Assembly (NCBI RefSeq): GCF_039543185.1
Contig: NZ_BAABJG010000002.1
Coordinates: 1 to 64,000 of the forward strand
Direction of reading: 5' to 3'
Length of the DNA stretch: 64,000 nucleotides
Source of the DNA: Paenibacillus_S vulneris
GTDB lineage: Bacteria; Bacillota; Bacilli; Paenibacillales; NBRC-103111
Shown here: positions 30,825 through 39,401 of the stretch, one piece after another
How the letters are laid out: the number at the start of each line of letters is the position of its first letter
Numbering within the stretch: position 1 is the stretch's first letter
Position numbers and translations under genes: made by a program
Notes under the pieces: generated by a model
Databases searched by the model: none
Told to the model about the DNA's origin: nothing
What the model saw: only the letters and a program-made list of their open reading frames with translations

Positions 30825-31289
30825 ATGTCCTTTCTAAAGGCCAATGATACCATTTCCGGTCAAGAAGGCCGAGCTTACGCAACAATTAACGGCCAGGTCG
30901 AGGAAATGTTTTATATCAAAAAATTAGAGGGTAAAGTTGAGAAAGAAAAGTCCGAGGTGAGGACATTAGGCCGGCGCGGGACGCAGCATAAGGCCAAAGG
31001 CTGGAAGGGCTCCGGCAGCATGACAATTTATTATGTCACCTCGGTCTTTAGAGAAATGATGCTGGATTATATCAAAAACGGTAAGGATACCTATTTTGAT
31101 GTGCAGGTCATCAATGAAGATCCTTCATCGAGCATCGGCAAGCAGTCCATTATTCTTCAAGGTGTAAATTTGGACAGTGTCATTATGGCCTTGTTGGATA
31201 CAGGCTCAGATGCGTTGGAAGAAGATGTGAGCTTCACTTTCGAAGGCGTAGATATTTTTGATCAATTTGGCAAACCAATACTAGGTTAA
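30825..31289 (+). CDS. xkdM: tail tube protein (XkdM-like)
   Basis: A 154-residue tail tube protein. The conserved KANDTISGQEGRAYATINGQ, followed by VRTLGRRGTQHKAKGWKGSGSMTIYYVTS, is typical of XkdM. It builds the inner tube within the sheath. It starts two bases after the sheath gene stop and is followed by the tail chaperone genes. Confidence 0.93.
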   Translation: MSFLKANDTISGQEGRAYATINGQVEEMFYIKKLEGKVEKEKSEVRTLGRRGTQHKAKGWKGSGSMTIYYVTSVFREMMLDYIKNGKDTYFDVQVINEDPSSSIGKQSIILQGVNLDSVIMALLDTGSDALEEDVSFTFEGVDIFDQFGKPILG

Positions 31290-31314
31290 TTTTTGGAGGA
31301 GGAACTAATAACCG

Positions 31315-31734
31315 ATGAGTGATTTAAGCGCATTTTACGCACAGAACGTCAGTGACTTAACGGAGGAGTTCGCTGTATCGGAGCGATTTAAGGATAAGGA
31401 CGGTAGGCCGATTCCTTGGAAGCTCCGTAGTATGACTGAGGACGAAAACGAGGCTATTCGTCAATCTGCAACAAAACGGTTGAAAGTGAAAAATGGCATC
31501 AGCGTTCCTGAAACGAACCCGACGGAGTACTTGACTAAATTGGCCGTAGCAAGTGTCATATTCCCGAATTTGAAGGATGCCGATCTACAGAAATCGTATG
31601 GTGTACTTGGGGCAGAGAATCTGTTAAGGAAGATGCTGCTGCCCGGCGAATATGCGGCTTTAGTGGAGAAGGTTCAAGAAATAAATGGTTTTGACAAGGA
31701 TATTAACGAGTTGGTGGAAGAAGTAAAAAACTAA
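31315..31734 (+). CDS. xkdN: tail assembly chaperone, short form (XkdN-like)
   Basis: A 139-residue chaperone for the tape measure protein (phage XkdN family): FKDKDGRPIPWKLRSMTEDE is the conserved core. GGAGGAGG precedes the ATG. Its last codons are GTA AAA AAC TAA, and the AAAAAAC heptamer allows a -1 frameshift that adds 55 residues (separate entry). The short form should be the major product. Confidence 0.9.
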   Translation: MSDLSAFYAQNVSDLTEEFAVSERFKDKDGRPIPWKLRSMTEDENEAIRQSATKRLKVKNGISVPETNPTEYLTKLAVASVIFPNLKDADLQKSYGVLGAENLLRKMLLPGEYAALVEKVQEINGFDKDINELVEEVKN

Positions 31735-31898
31735 TTCGCGAGGGCGATGGTGCGGCAAATTACGCCTACTACGCCCTCCATGAACTCAATATATTACCGC
31801 ACGTTTTGATGAAAATGAATCGCCGGGAAAAGGCTGCAATCTATGCCATGATCGATATCCGGATCGAGAAGGAAAAGAAGCTTAAAGATAAAAAGTAG
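31315..31898 (+). CDS. tail assembly chaperone, -1 frameshift long form
   Basis: When ribosomes slip at A-AAA-AAC (31725-31731) they continue as LIREGDGAANYAYYALHELN and onward for 55 residues to a TAG at 31896, giving a product of about 194 residues. The extension has the composition of the second chaperone domain and has no start codon or ribosome site of its own. Frameshifted tail chaperones placed just before the tape measure gene are well known in lambda (G-GT) and many other phages. Here the slippery heptamer is the canonical one. Confidence 0.85.
31725..31731 (+). promoter_or_regulatory. -1 ribosomal frameshift slippery site AAAAAAC
   Basis: The heptamer fits X-XXY-YYZ in the zero frame (GTA AAA AAC), is followed at once by the stop codon TAA, and the -1 frame downstream is open for 55 codons. 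No strong pseudoknot was identified by eye. Confidence 0.85.
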
Positions 31899-31944
31899 CG
31901 CCGAGGCAGGCGCCTTTTTTCTGCCCGAAAGGAGGGCAAAGGGT

Positions 31945-33978
31945 TTGGCAACGATAGGAGCAAGCCTGCAATTATTCGACCAATTCTCTCAGACGCTAAC
32001 CCGAGCTCATGAAAAGTTGCAATCGGTTCTATACGTGGCTGAACGGTTGCGTCAAGGGCTCCGGGGACGTGTTGCGGTCGATGTTGATACGAACAATGCT
32101 ACCAATCGTATTGAGAGAATGAGGCAGCGGCTAAGGGCTATGGACGGAACCACTGTCTTATTGCCTACCAGAGTTGTCCAACAACCAGGATTGACGATAC
32201 GGACCAATGCGGTTGAAAAGGCAATGGGTCAGCTTAATCAGCAACAGCAGAATAACATTCAAAACCAAGAGAAGTTTAATAATAAACTTCATGAAGGTGG
32301 AAATGCAGCTGATGGTTTGGTTGGCAAACTAAAGGGGATTGCTGCTGCTTATCTGGGAATTGAAACAGGAAAGAAACTATTTGAGGCAACGATCGGGGCC
32401 TCAATGGAACAGGGGAAAATGGAATCCATGTTCCAGGCAAGGCTTGGAGATAATCAAACAGGTACGGCGTTCTACCAGCACTATAAAAGTATGGCCTTGA
32501 AAATGGGCTTCGAAGTGAAGGATGCACTGACTGGTGCTCTTTCTTTCATGTCCATGACTAGAAACACTGACCAAATCGATAAGCTGATGAACATTTCGAA
32601 AAGACTGGCTATGTTTGACACAACAGGACAAGGGCTGTCTGGAGCGGTGTTTAGTACGAAAGAAGCACTATCAGGGGACATGGTATCTCTTGCTGAGCGT
32701 TTCAATATTAACAAAGCTGCAATTGCTGCTTCCGGACTAAAGGATGCGGGCAAGAGTGGAGACGTTGATAAAACCATTGCAGCATTCAATAAATTGCTCG
32801 AAATGCAGAGCATGGGTGAGAAGGCCTTAAGTAAAATGCTTGAATCACCTGCATATAAATGGCAGCAGGCCATTGGAAACCTAAAGAACGGGTTTGCCGA
32901 TGCGGGAACCTATGCGATGAAGGCCTTGATACCGCTTATTGATAAACTCAATGCATTTCTTTCGAGTACAACCTATAAAAAAATGACGAATGAACTTGCT
33001 TTCATCCTTCGGGTGGTTGTTGCCATTTTTACCAGCTTGATTGAAGCAGCCAAGCTGTTCTACACCTACTTGACCCAGAACGAAGCAGCTGTGACTGCCA
33101 TTAAGTCATTAGCTTTCGCCTATGGTGTTTTCTGGACGACGCTAAAGATTGTAACGCTAGCACAATGGGCTTTTACTACGGCTATGGGAGTTTACCGTGC
33201 AGCTGTAACGTTGGCTGCCGGTGCCCAGATGGGGTTGAACCTCGCTATGTTAGCGAACCCGTGGGGGATTGTGGTCGCAGGATTGGTAACCGTTGTTCTT
33301 GGCCTCGCTACGCTTGTCTCAACAAGCGATGAGGCTCGTGATCACTTTAAGGACCTTGTTTCCGAAATACTAAATTTGGGTACTGCTTTTGACCAAAGTC
33401 TTTTAAAAGCAAATGATTGGCTCACGAATAAAACGACTGAGGGCATTAATGGTACTATCAATTTTTTGAATAAAGTAGGAAAGTTTTTTGGCAAAGAAGA
33501 TAATATGATCAAATTCAATTTACCTACAAATGATTATTATAAGAAGCTTGCCGAAGATAAGCTAAAGGCCGACCAGGAAGCGCAGAAAAAAGTTCAATCT
33601 GGCATAAGTAACTTCACCGCGGAGAATATCAAGCAAAAAGCAATGGAACTTTTGAACCTGAAGAGCGACACAGCAGGAGAGAATTTTGATGTAGAGGACT
33701 ACCTAAAAAAGTATAATCAAGCGGTGGTACCTAACAAATTAGATGTCGGCACCGTCGATAAAATTAAAAATAAGGTTGATATCTCTAGCGAAGACTTGAA
33801 GGTAATGCGCGATCTTGCTGAGATGAAGAACATCCAAAATTTCGTGACGTTAACGCCTACGGTACAGGTGACGACAGGAGACATCAACCAACCTACGGAT
33901 GTTGATGAAATGATTCGCCGCATCGAGGAAGTTATGGTAACGGAAATAGAGAACTCTGCTCAGGGGGCGTATCGATAA
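31945..33978 (+). CDS. tape measure protein (XkdO-like)
   Basis: A 677-residue protein that sets tail length and crosses the membrane on infection. It has a helical N-terminus, a central conserved tape measure region (about 150-330 with MFQARLGDNQTGTAFYQHYK, KNGFADAGTYAMKALIPLID), two hydrophobic stretches (about 350-380 and 390-450, FILRVVVAIFTSLIEAAKLF; GIVVAGLVTVVLGLATLVST) and a charged C-terminal coiled coil. TTG 31945 has AAAGGAGGG upstream. At 677 residues it is on the short side for a Firmicute tape measure, implying a short tail. Confidence 0.9.
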   Translation: MATIGASLQLFDQFSQTLTRAHEKLQSVLYVAERLRQGLRGRVAVDVDTNNATNRIERMRQRLRAMDGTTVLLPTRVVQQPGLTIRTNAVEKAMGQLNQQQQNNIQNQEKFNNKLHEGGNAADGLVGKLKGIAAAYLGIETGKKLFEATIGASMEQGKMESMFQARLGDNQTGTAFYQHYKSMALKMGFEVKDALTGALSFMSMTRNTDQIDKLMNISKRLAMFDTTGQGLSGAVFSTKEALSGDMVSLAERFNINKAAIAASGLKDAGKSGDVDKTIAAFNKLLEMQSMGEKALSKMLESPAYKWQQAIGNLKNGFADAGTYAMKALIPLIDKLNAFLSSTTYKKMTNELAFILRVVVAIFTSLIEAAKLFYTYLTQNEAAVTAIKSLAFAYGVFWTTLKIVTLAQWAFTTAMGVYRAAVTLAAGAQMGLNLAMLANPWGIVVAGLVTVVLGLATLVSTSDEARDHFKDLVSEILNLGTAFDQSLLKANDWLTNKTTEGINGTINFLNKVGKFFGKEDNMIKFNLPTNDYYKKLAEDKLKADQEAQKKVQSGISNFTAENIKQKAMELLNLKSDTAGENFDVEDYLKKYNQAVVPNKLDVGTVDKIKNKVDISSEDLKVMRDLAEMKNIQNFVTLTPTVQVTTGDINQPTDVDEMIRRIEEVMVTEIENSAQGAYR

Positions 33979-34013
33979 CTTGAAGTTAATGTCTGGAAAT
34001 CATGGAAACCTCC

Positions 34014-34022
34014 TGCTAGAAT
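34014..34022 (+). promoter_or_regulatory. extended -10 promoter of the secreted-protein insert
   Basis: TGCTAGAAT is an extended -10 element (TGN plus TAGAAT) 32 bp before the TTG start of the next gene, with a weak TGGAAA at the -35 position (33994-33999). It would transcribe the inserted gene independently of the late operon. Confidence 0.5.
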
Positions 34023-34053
34023 AGATTTAATCATCTAATGGGAGGTTTTCACT

Positions 34054-34860
34054 TTGAAGAAATATATAATTGGGGCATTAATCGGCTCTGTCCTAACTAT
34101 TTCTGCAACAGCAGGCGCAGCAGCTGTGAAGCAATACATCTTAACGGATGCTTCCTATCCAATTGTTGTTAACGGAAAAGAGTACAAAGATGCAGCGGCG
34201 CCAATTTTGAATTATGAGGGCAGCACATATGTACCATTGGCGAAGCTTGGCGATCTGACAGGTGTTAACTATACGTGGAACGACCAGGCAAAGCGTGTTG
34301 AGATCCTGACATCTGGAGAACCCGTGGCTGACGGTGATATGCCATTGAAAGAAGAAGTTGTCTATGAGCATGATAAACATCCCGAAGCTACTGATTCCGT
34401 CACTGGTGCGACACCGAGCGGTGGGACTTTGACCCCAGATACTAAGGTTGTTGATCCCCACGGTTTAGTTAAAGAGAATGGTGAAACGGTATTCTATGCT
34501 TATGATCGAGATGGTAATTTTAAAGGTCGGTTTACGGATAGTGATGATGCTGAACTGACGATAGCTTTGATCGAAAAGCGCCCAGTACTACCTCCAAAGA
34601 CTTCTGAAGGATGGATCGGGTTAGACATACTTTGTAAAATATTTAATGATGCCGATATTAAATACGAAGGCAATGATTTGATCCTAAAAACATCCCCTTC
34701 AGTTACTAAGCAAGTTGAATATCTAAGGCTAACGTTGCCTGATGGATGGAGAAATAATGATAGTGGCGAAGGTACTGCTGGTAGTATTAAAATCAAGAGA
34801 CACAATAAATACACTTACTTTAATATTGAAGACCTACAAAAAGCAGGAATAATAAAATAA
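34054..34860 (+). CDS. secreted copper amine oxidase N-terminal-like stalk-domain protein (moron)
   Basis: A 268-residue exported protein. A signal peptide (KKYIIGALIGSVLTISATAGA) leads to the stalk-domain pattern common in Paenibacillus (YPIVVNGKEYKDAAAPILNY, YVPLAKLGDLTGVNYTWNDQ), a disordered linker and a C-terminal domain with LTLPDGWRNN. It is not a tail gene by content, yet lies between tape measure and LysM genes with its own promoter and terminator, so it is a moron-type insertion probably expressed in the lysogen. TTG 34054 has GGGAGG upstream. Its role at the host surface is unknown. Confidence 0.8.
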   Translation: MKKYIIGALIGSVLTISATAGAAAVKQYILTDASYPIVVNGKEYKDAAAPILNYEGSTYVPLAKLGDLTGVNYTWNDQAKRVEILTSGEPVADGDMPLKEEVVYEHDKHPEATDSVTGATPSGGTLTPDTKVVDPHGLVKENGETVFYAYDRDGNFKGRFTDSDDAELTIALIEKRPVLPPKTSEGWIGLDILCKIFNDADIKYEGNDLILKTSPSVTKQVEYLRLTLPDGWRNNDSGEGTAGSIKIKRHNKYTYFNIEDLQKAGIIK

Positions 34861-34876
34861 ATAAATTTTCACATTG

Positions 34877-34902
34877 GAGCGCCCGTAACTGGGTGCTTTT
34901 TT
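34877..34902 (+). terminator. intrinsic terminator of the secreted-protein insert
   Basis: AGCGCCC (34878-34884) and GGGTGCT (34891-34897) form a 7-bp stem with loop GTAACT, followed by TTTTTT. It closes the inserted gene before the tail genes resume. Confidence 0.82.
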
Positions 34903-34934
34903 ATTACCAAAATTAATTTATGGAGGTAATAACA

Positions 34935-35675
34935 GTGGCCGATGATCCATATTTCATTTATCTGGGATACAACAATCAGGCAGAGGGTTGGCGTATCCCT
35001 GTGAACCCTGAGTCCATTGAAATTAAAGATGAAGGTCAGAGCAAAACATACAACATCGTTGGCAAAGGCGGAGGAACGGACGAAACTCGCGCAGGCGAAA
35101 TTAATATAATTAAAAGTCCTAAACTAAAGGAAGTAACGTTTAGTAGCATATTCCCCGCGCAGGTATTTCCTTCAGTTATAGATCCACATTTGTTTTTTGA
35201 GCCCATGAAATATGTGAAGGATATCCGTCGGTGGATGGAAACGAAGCATCCTATTCGGTTCATTTTTGTTGGTCATCATGCCGCTTTAGAAACGGCAAGC
35301 GATAGCAAAGAAAAAGACCTTAACTTCCCTGCTTCTATTGAGTCCTTCGAATGGAGAGAAGTAGCCGGATCTCCTGGCGACATAGATTATACGCTAAGGC
35401 TAAAAGAGTATGTTTTCTATTCAGCTCGCCTCGCAAAACCAGTCACACTGCCGAGTGGTGAAACAGTTATTGTACAGGAACCACCGGATAGGCCAGACGA
35501 ACGAGTCAGGCCTGAGACGTATACTCTACAAAAAGACGAAGGTTTAAGGGCGGCAGCCAAACGAGTTTTTGGCGACGACTCCCGTTGGAAAGAAATTCAG
35601 GAGTTAAATGGCATACCGGATCACATGCTCAAAAAATTACCCATAGGTATGGTACTTAAAATTCCCCAAGATTAG
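34935..35675 (+). CDS. xkdP: LysM tail protein (XkdP-like)
   Basis: A 246-residue baseplate-hub-associated protein. The N-terminal two thirds are the XkdP domain (YFIYLGYNNQAEGWRIPVNP, then PFIFVGHHAA-like segment IRFIFVGHH), and the C-terminus is a LysM domain (ETYTLQKDEGLRAAAKRVFG, then DSRWKEIQELNGIPDHMLKK). It probably connects tube and hub and binds peptidoglycan. GTG 34935 is chosen, as GGAGG lies nine bases upstream. Confidence 0.9.
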   Translation: MADDPYFIYLGYNNQAEGWRIPVNPESIEIKDEGQSKTYNIVGKGGGTDETRAGEINIIKSPKLKEVTFSSIFPAQVFPSVIDPHLFFEPMKYVKDIRRWMETKHPIRFIFVGHHAALETASDSKEKDLNFPASIESFEWREVAGSPGDIDYTLRLKEYVFYSARLAKPVTLPSGETVIVQEPPDRPDERVRPETYTLQKDEGLRAAAKRVFGDDSRWKEIQELNGIPDHMLKKLPIGMVLKIPQD

Positions 35676-35686
35676 TGGTGGTCTTC

Positions 35687-36673
35687 ATGTTGGAAATTAT
35701 CATTGATAACAGAGACGGGTATGTGTGGAACGTATCCGGGATTGTATCCGAGGCTACTTATAAAACAAGTCGACTCGGAAAAGCTTCTACCTTTGATTTT
35801 ACTTTTATCAAGAGAGGGTGGTACGAAGCGAAAGAATTTAAATATGATGTCGGTGATATTGTAAGGGTTACGATGGATGGCCGGAATGTATTTTACGGCT
35901 ACATCTTCACCATTGATAGTGGGCGAGATGAGGAAGTAAGAATCACAGCGTATGATCAGTTACGATATTTGATGTCAAATGGATATCTAGGTGATACAAA
36001 TGTTACAGCAACGGAAGTTGTAAAAAAGATTGCAAGTAAATATGAGCTTAAGACGGGTCGTCTTGACGATACAAAGTACAAAATACCTAAGATTCGTGAG
36101 GATAATGTCAAGCTTATCGATATCATCTGCAGGGCGCTCACGGATACTTTGATTGCAACAAATAATAATTTTGTTCTGTATGATGATTTTGGGGAGCTGG
36201 CTCTTCGTAATGTCAAAGATATGGTGCTGGATTTTTCCTTAGGTGATACGAGTCTAGTTTTCGATTACAAGCAAAAGCGAACAATCGATAATTCGTACAA
36301 CCAAGTAATACTTGCCCAGGATAACAAGAAAGCTGGTAAGCGTGAGGTATACATCTATAGGGACAGCGACACAATCAAAAAGTGGGGCTTATTGCAATAC
36401 TTTCAAATCGTAGATGATGATATGAATAAAGCTCAAATTAATGAGCTCTTAAGCAACCTAATCCACTTGAAGAACCGGGTCGGTCAAAGTTTTTCGATCG
36501 ACGCAATCGGTGATATTCGCGTTCGAGCCGGGTGCTATATTTCAATTAATATTGCTGAACTTGGAATCGATCAATATTTCCTGGTCGATGAATGCGTTCA
36601 TAAGTTTGATGGTGCTGAACATACCATGACACTTGATTTGGTTGATATCAGGATTGGAGATAAAAAAGTATGA
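35687..36673 (+). CDS. xkdQ: tail hub protein (XkdQ-like, late control D type)
   Basis: A 328-residue hub protein equivalent to phage gpD/T4 gp27. It opens MLEIIIDNRDGYVWNVSGIV and contains the conserved LGKASTFDFTFIKRG and VRVTMDGRNVFYGYIFTIDSG. The ATG at 35687 with GGTGG upstream is chosen over GTG codons overlapping the previous stop. It is followed by xkdR and xkdS homologues in PBSX order. Confidence 0.9.
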   Translation: MLEIIIDNRDGYVWNVSGIVSEATYKTSRLGKASTFDFTFIKRGWYEAKEFKYDVGDIVRVTMDGRNVFYGYIFTIDSGRDEEVRITAYDQLRYLMSNGYLGDTNVTATEVVKKIASKYELKTGRLDDTKYKIPKIREDNVKLIDIICRALTDTLIATNNNFVLYDDFGELALRNVKDMVLDFSLGDTSLVFDYKQKRTIDNSYNQVILAQDNKKAGKREVYIYRDSDTIKKWGLLQYFQIVDDDMNKAQINELLSNLIHLKNRVGQSFSIDAIGDIRVRAGCYISINIAELGIDQYFLVDECVHKFDGAEHTMTLDLVDIRIGDKKV

Positions 36674-37017
36674 GAAAAATGCTTGAGCTAATAAAACAGA
36701 CAGGCGTTGGTGCTGTTGATGCTACGAAACCTGTGACGGTCTTATACGGAACAGTTGTAAAAATAAATCCTCTTGAAGTGAGCTTGGATCAACAAAGTGA
36801 GCCACTTACAGAGGATTTTTTACTGGTTCCCGAACAAATGACTTCATACGAGGTTAATTTGAGACACACACATGAGTCAATTGGTAGCGTGACCGAAGAA
36901 GCTCTTATTAAGCCAATTCTTATCCGTAAAGGCCTTGAAGTTGGGGACATGCTGTTATTACTCCGCGTCCAAGGAGGTTTGCAGTTTGTCATTTTGGATC
37001 GGTTGGTGAAGCCGTGA
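36670..37017 (+). CDS. xkdR: DUF2577 tail protein (XkdR-like)
   Basis: A 115-residue protein of the XkdR/DUF2577 family (ELIKQTGVGAVDATKPVTVL, then GTVVKINPLEVSLDQQSEPL). It overlaps the hub gene by four bases and is probably a spike or baseplate element near the central hub. The length and position match PBSX xkdR. Confidence 0.88.
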   Translation: MRKMLELIKQTGVGAVDATKPVTVLYGTVVKINPLEVSLDQQSEPLTEDFLLVPEQMTSYEVNLRHTHESIGSVTEEALIKPILIRKGLEVGDMLLLLRVQGGLQFVILDRLVKP

Positions 37018-37412
37018 TTCCGCAGGGTGGTGTATTAGGATCCAGTCGTTACGCCGAGCAGATACAGCAGCCAAGCAGAACCTATCGAATAGATCCAGTA
37101 ACAAAGCGAATTATCGGTATGACTGATGGTCTAGAGGCAGTGAAGCAGGCAGTAATGAAGATCCTGCAGACGGAGCGATTCGACTTTCTTATCTATAGTG
37201 GTAATCACGGTAGCGAGCTGGGGGATATTCCTGGGAAGGGTGAAGCTTATGTACGAGCTGAATTAGGCCGACGTATCCGGGCTGCTCTGATTCAAGATGA
37301 CCGTATACAAGATGTACAGGATATGCAAATAAGTACTAATGGTGACGAAGCATTTGCCCAATTTACTGTGATTACACAATACGGAAGGTTCGAAATGACG
37401 AAGGAGGTGTAG
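37014..37412 (+). CDS. xkdS: DUF2634 baseplate protein (XkdS-like)
   Basis: A 132-residue protein of the XkdS/DUF2634 family, related to the gp25-type lysozyme-fold baseplate wedge. The core is TYRIDPVTKRIIGMTDGLEA followed by VKQAVMKILQTERFDFLIYSGNHG. GTG start at 37014 overlaps the previous gene by four bases. It connects the hub with the wedge. Confidence 0.9.
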   Translation: MIPQGGVLGSSRYAEQIQQPSRTYRIDPVTKRIIGMTDGLEAVKQAVMKILQTERFDFLIYSGNHGSELGDIPGKGEAYVRAELGRRIRAALIQDDRIQDVQDMQISTNGDEAFAQFTVITQYGRFEMTKEV

Positions 37413-37415
37413 GGC

Positions 37416-38474
37416 TTGTACGAATCACAATCCTTTAAGATAATTCTCCAACGAATGCTCGATCGTATTCCTTCAGAGATAGATAAACGAGAGGGCAGCA
37501 TCATTTACGACGCTTTGGCACCAGCTGCATGGGAGCTAGCGGAGATTTATAACCAATTGGATGTTGGTTTAAGGCAATCGTTTGGTACAACGGCAACAGG
37601 TCTATATCTAGACCTCCGAGCAGTTGATTATGGCATTACTCGTAAACTAGCAACAAAAGCGATTCATAAAGGAACCTTTTTCAATGCAGCAAATCAACCT
37701 ATGGATATTGAGATTGGGAGCCGATTCGCCGTTGGTAACTTGATCCTGAGGGCCATTGCCAGAATCGATAGAGGACAATATCAGCTAGAATGTGAGAGCT
37801 CTGGGGTTTCTGGTAATGCGGCATCAGGTAATTTGCTTCCGATCAATTACATTGATGGTTTAACGACTGCAATAATATCCGGCTTGCTTATTCCTGGTAC
37901 TGATGATGAATCGGATGAAGATTTCCGTAAGCGGTATCTGGAGTCTGTTAGAGCGCCGTCAACGAGTGGGAATAAAGCGGATTATCGTAATTGGGCTTTG
38001 GAGGTTGACGGTGTGGGAGATGTCCAGGTTCTTCCTTTGTGGAATGGTCCTGGAACAGTGAAAGTGGTTGTCCTTGATGCCAACAAGCAGCCTGCATCCG
38101 AATCTTTACTAGCTGAAGTACAGGCTTATATTTCACCTACTGACGGCACTGGGGAGGGAAAGGCTCCTATCGGCGCTACGGTTACCGTAGCTTCGGCCAT
38201 GGGAGTAACTGTCAATGTAGCAGCAAAGGTTGAACTGAGCGGAAACCGTACGCTGTCACAAGTAACGGAAGATTTTGAAATGGCATTGGTAACTTACTTG
38301 AAGGATATCGCATTTAGCCCAGACCCGAACGTCAAATACGTTCGTGTAGGGGCGATTCTGCTAGACGTTCCAGGTGTACAAGATTACTCAGCTTTTAAAA
38401 TAAATGGCGGCGAAGGTAACGTAACGATAGAGGTAGACTCAGTTGCAGTAATGGGGACGGTGACGTTAAGTTGA
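37416..38474 (+). CDS. xkdT: baseplate J-like protein (XkdT-like)
   Basis: A 352-residue baseplate wedge protein of the gpJ family. It contains MLDRIPSEIDKREGSIIYDA, then APAAWELAEIYNQLDVGLRQ and GTDDESDEDFRKRYLESVRA, all hallmark sequences of XkdT. TTG 37416 follows GGAGGTGTAGGGC. The 3' end overlaps xkdU. Confidence 0.94.
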   Translation: MYESQSFKIILQRMLDRIPSEIDKREGSIIYDALAPAAWELAEIYNQLDVGLRQSFGTTATGLYLDLRAVDYGITRKLATKAIHKGTFFNAANQPMDIEIGSRFAVGNLILRAIARIDRGQYQLECESSGVSGNAASGNLLPINYIDGLTTAIISGLLIPGTDDESDEDFRKRYLESVRAPSTSGNKADYRNWALEVDGVGDVQVLPLWNGPGTVKVVVLDANKQPASESLLAEVQAYISPTDGTGEGKAPIGATVTVASAMGVTVNVAAKVELSGNRTLSQVTEDFEMALVTYLKDIAFSPDPNVKYVRVGAILLDVPGVQDYSAFKINGGEGNVTIEVDSVAVMGTVTLS

Positions 38475-39052
38475 GCGATTTTCCTATAACCTCCCCGGTT
38501 GGGGAGAGATTACTCGGTCGCTTGCCAAAACTATATTCCGATATTCTGGAAAGTCGAGCTATTGCTGAATCTGAGGGTGTTGAGTTTGAATCCATTTATA
38601 ATACTGGGGCAGATATTGAAGATCAACGCTTCGTGGAAAAGGCTACATGGGGGATCTCCCTCTGGGAAAAAGAATTTGGCATTGTTCCGTCTCTAGGGCA
38701 ACCATATGAACAAAGACGATCCGTTGTACGTTCAAAAATTAGAGGGACAGGGCTAATAACAGTAAAGCTCTTCCAAAAAGTTGCCCAGGCCTATGATAAA
38801 GGGGAGATAGAGGTTACTCAAAAAACCAATCTATATCAGATTGTAGTTCGCTTTGTAAGTACGATAGGAGTGCCTCCAAACATTGATAATTTAAAAGCAG
38901 CGCTTGAAGATATTAAACCCGCGCATCTGGATATAGTGTATATCTTTAAATATACCTTGTATAACGATATCAAGAGCAAAAACATTACTTATGATGACAT
39001 AAAGAATAGAAACATTACTTATCATCAGCTACTGAACGGAGGGCTTGAATAA
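38471..39052 (+). CDS. xkdU: DUF2313 baseplate protein (XkdU-like)
   Basis: A 193-residue protein of the XkdU/DUF2313 family: GERLLGRLPKLYSDILESRA, then WGISLWEKEFGIVPSLGQPY and EQRRSVVRSKIRGTGLITVK. It completes the baseplate wedge and gives the attachment point for fibres. TTG 38471 overlaps the previous stop. Its C-terminal end contains a near-repeat (KSKNITYDDIKNRNITYHQL). Confidence 0.92.
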   Translation: MSDFPITSPVGERLLGRLPKLYSDILESRAIAESEGVEFESIYNTGADIEDQRFVEKATWGISLWEKEFGIVPSLGQPYEQRRSVVRSKIRGTGLITVKLFQKVAQAYDKGEIEVTQKTNLYQIVVRFVSTIGVPPNIDNLKAALEDIKPAHLDIVYIFKYTLYNDIKSKNITYDDIKNRNITYHQLLNGGLE

Positions 39053-39384
39053 TGGGAACACCCAATTACAATTTGCCTCTCATTGATGGAAATAACACTG
39101 CAGACATAGTGAAAGATTATAACGCATTGTCGGGCCAAGTCGATACCGCTTTGAAATCCATATTCCAAGGGGCAACCTCTACACCAACAGCCAACACCAT
39201 CATGCAGCGAGACGCATCCGGGCGTGCTCAAGTTGCAGCTCCTTCATCTGCTACGGACATTGCCAGAAAAGCAGAAGTGGATGCCATTCGATTGGACACA
39301 TCCAAATCACTGCTTGTTGAAGTCAGAACTTCAGACCCAGTAAATCCCGAAATGGGCCGTATATGGTTTCGAAGCGATCTATAA
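39052..39384 (+). CDS. small tail fibre-associated protein
   Basis: A 110-residue protein opening MGTPNYNLPLIDGNNTADIV, a pattern common at the N-terminus of phage tail fibres that attach to the baseplate. Its C-terminal part (MQRDASGRAQVAAPSSATDI, ARKAEVDA) is the repeat-like segment seen in many tail fibre proteins. It lacks a receptor-binding domain itself, so it may be a fibre adaptor. ATG overlaps the previous stop by one base. Confidence 0.78.
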   Translation: MGTPNYNLPLIDGNNTADIVKDYNALSGQVDTALKSIFQGATSTPTANTIMQRDASGRAQVAAPSSATDIARKAEVDAIRLDTSKSLLVEVRTSDPVNPEMGRIWFRSDL

Positions 39385-39401
39385 AAATGGGGTGAAACAT
39401 A

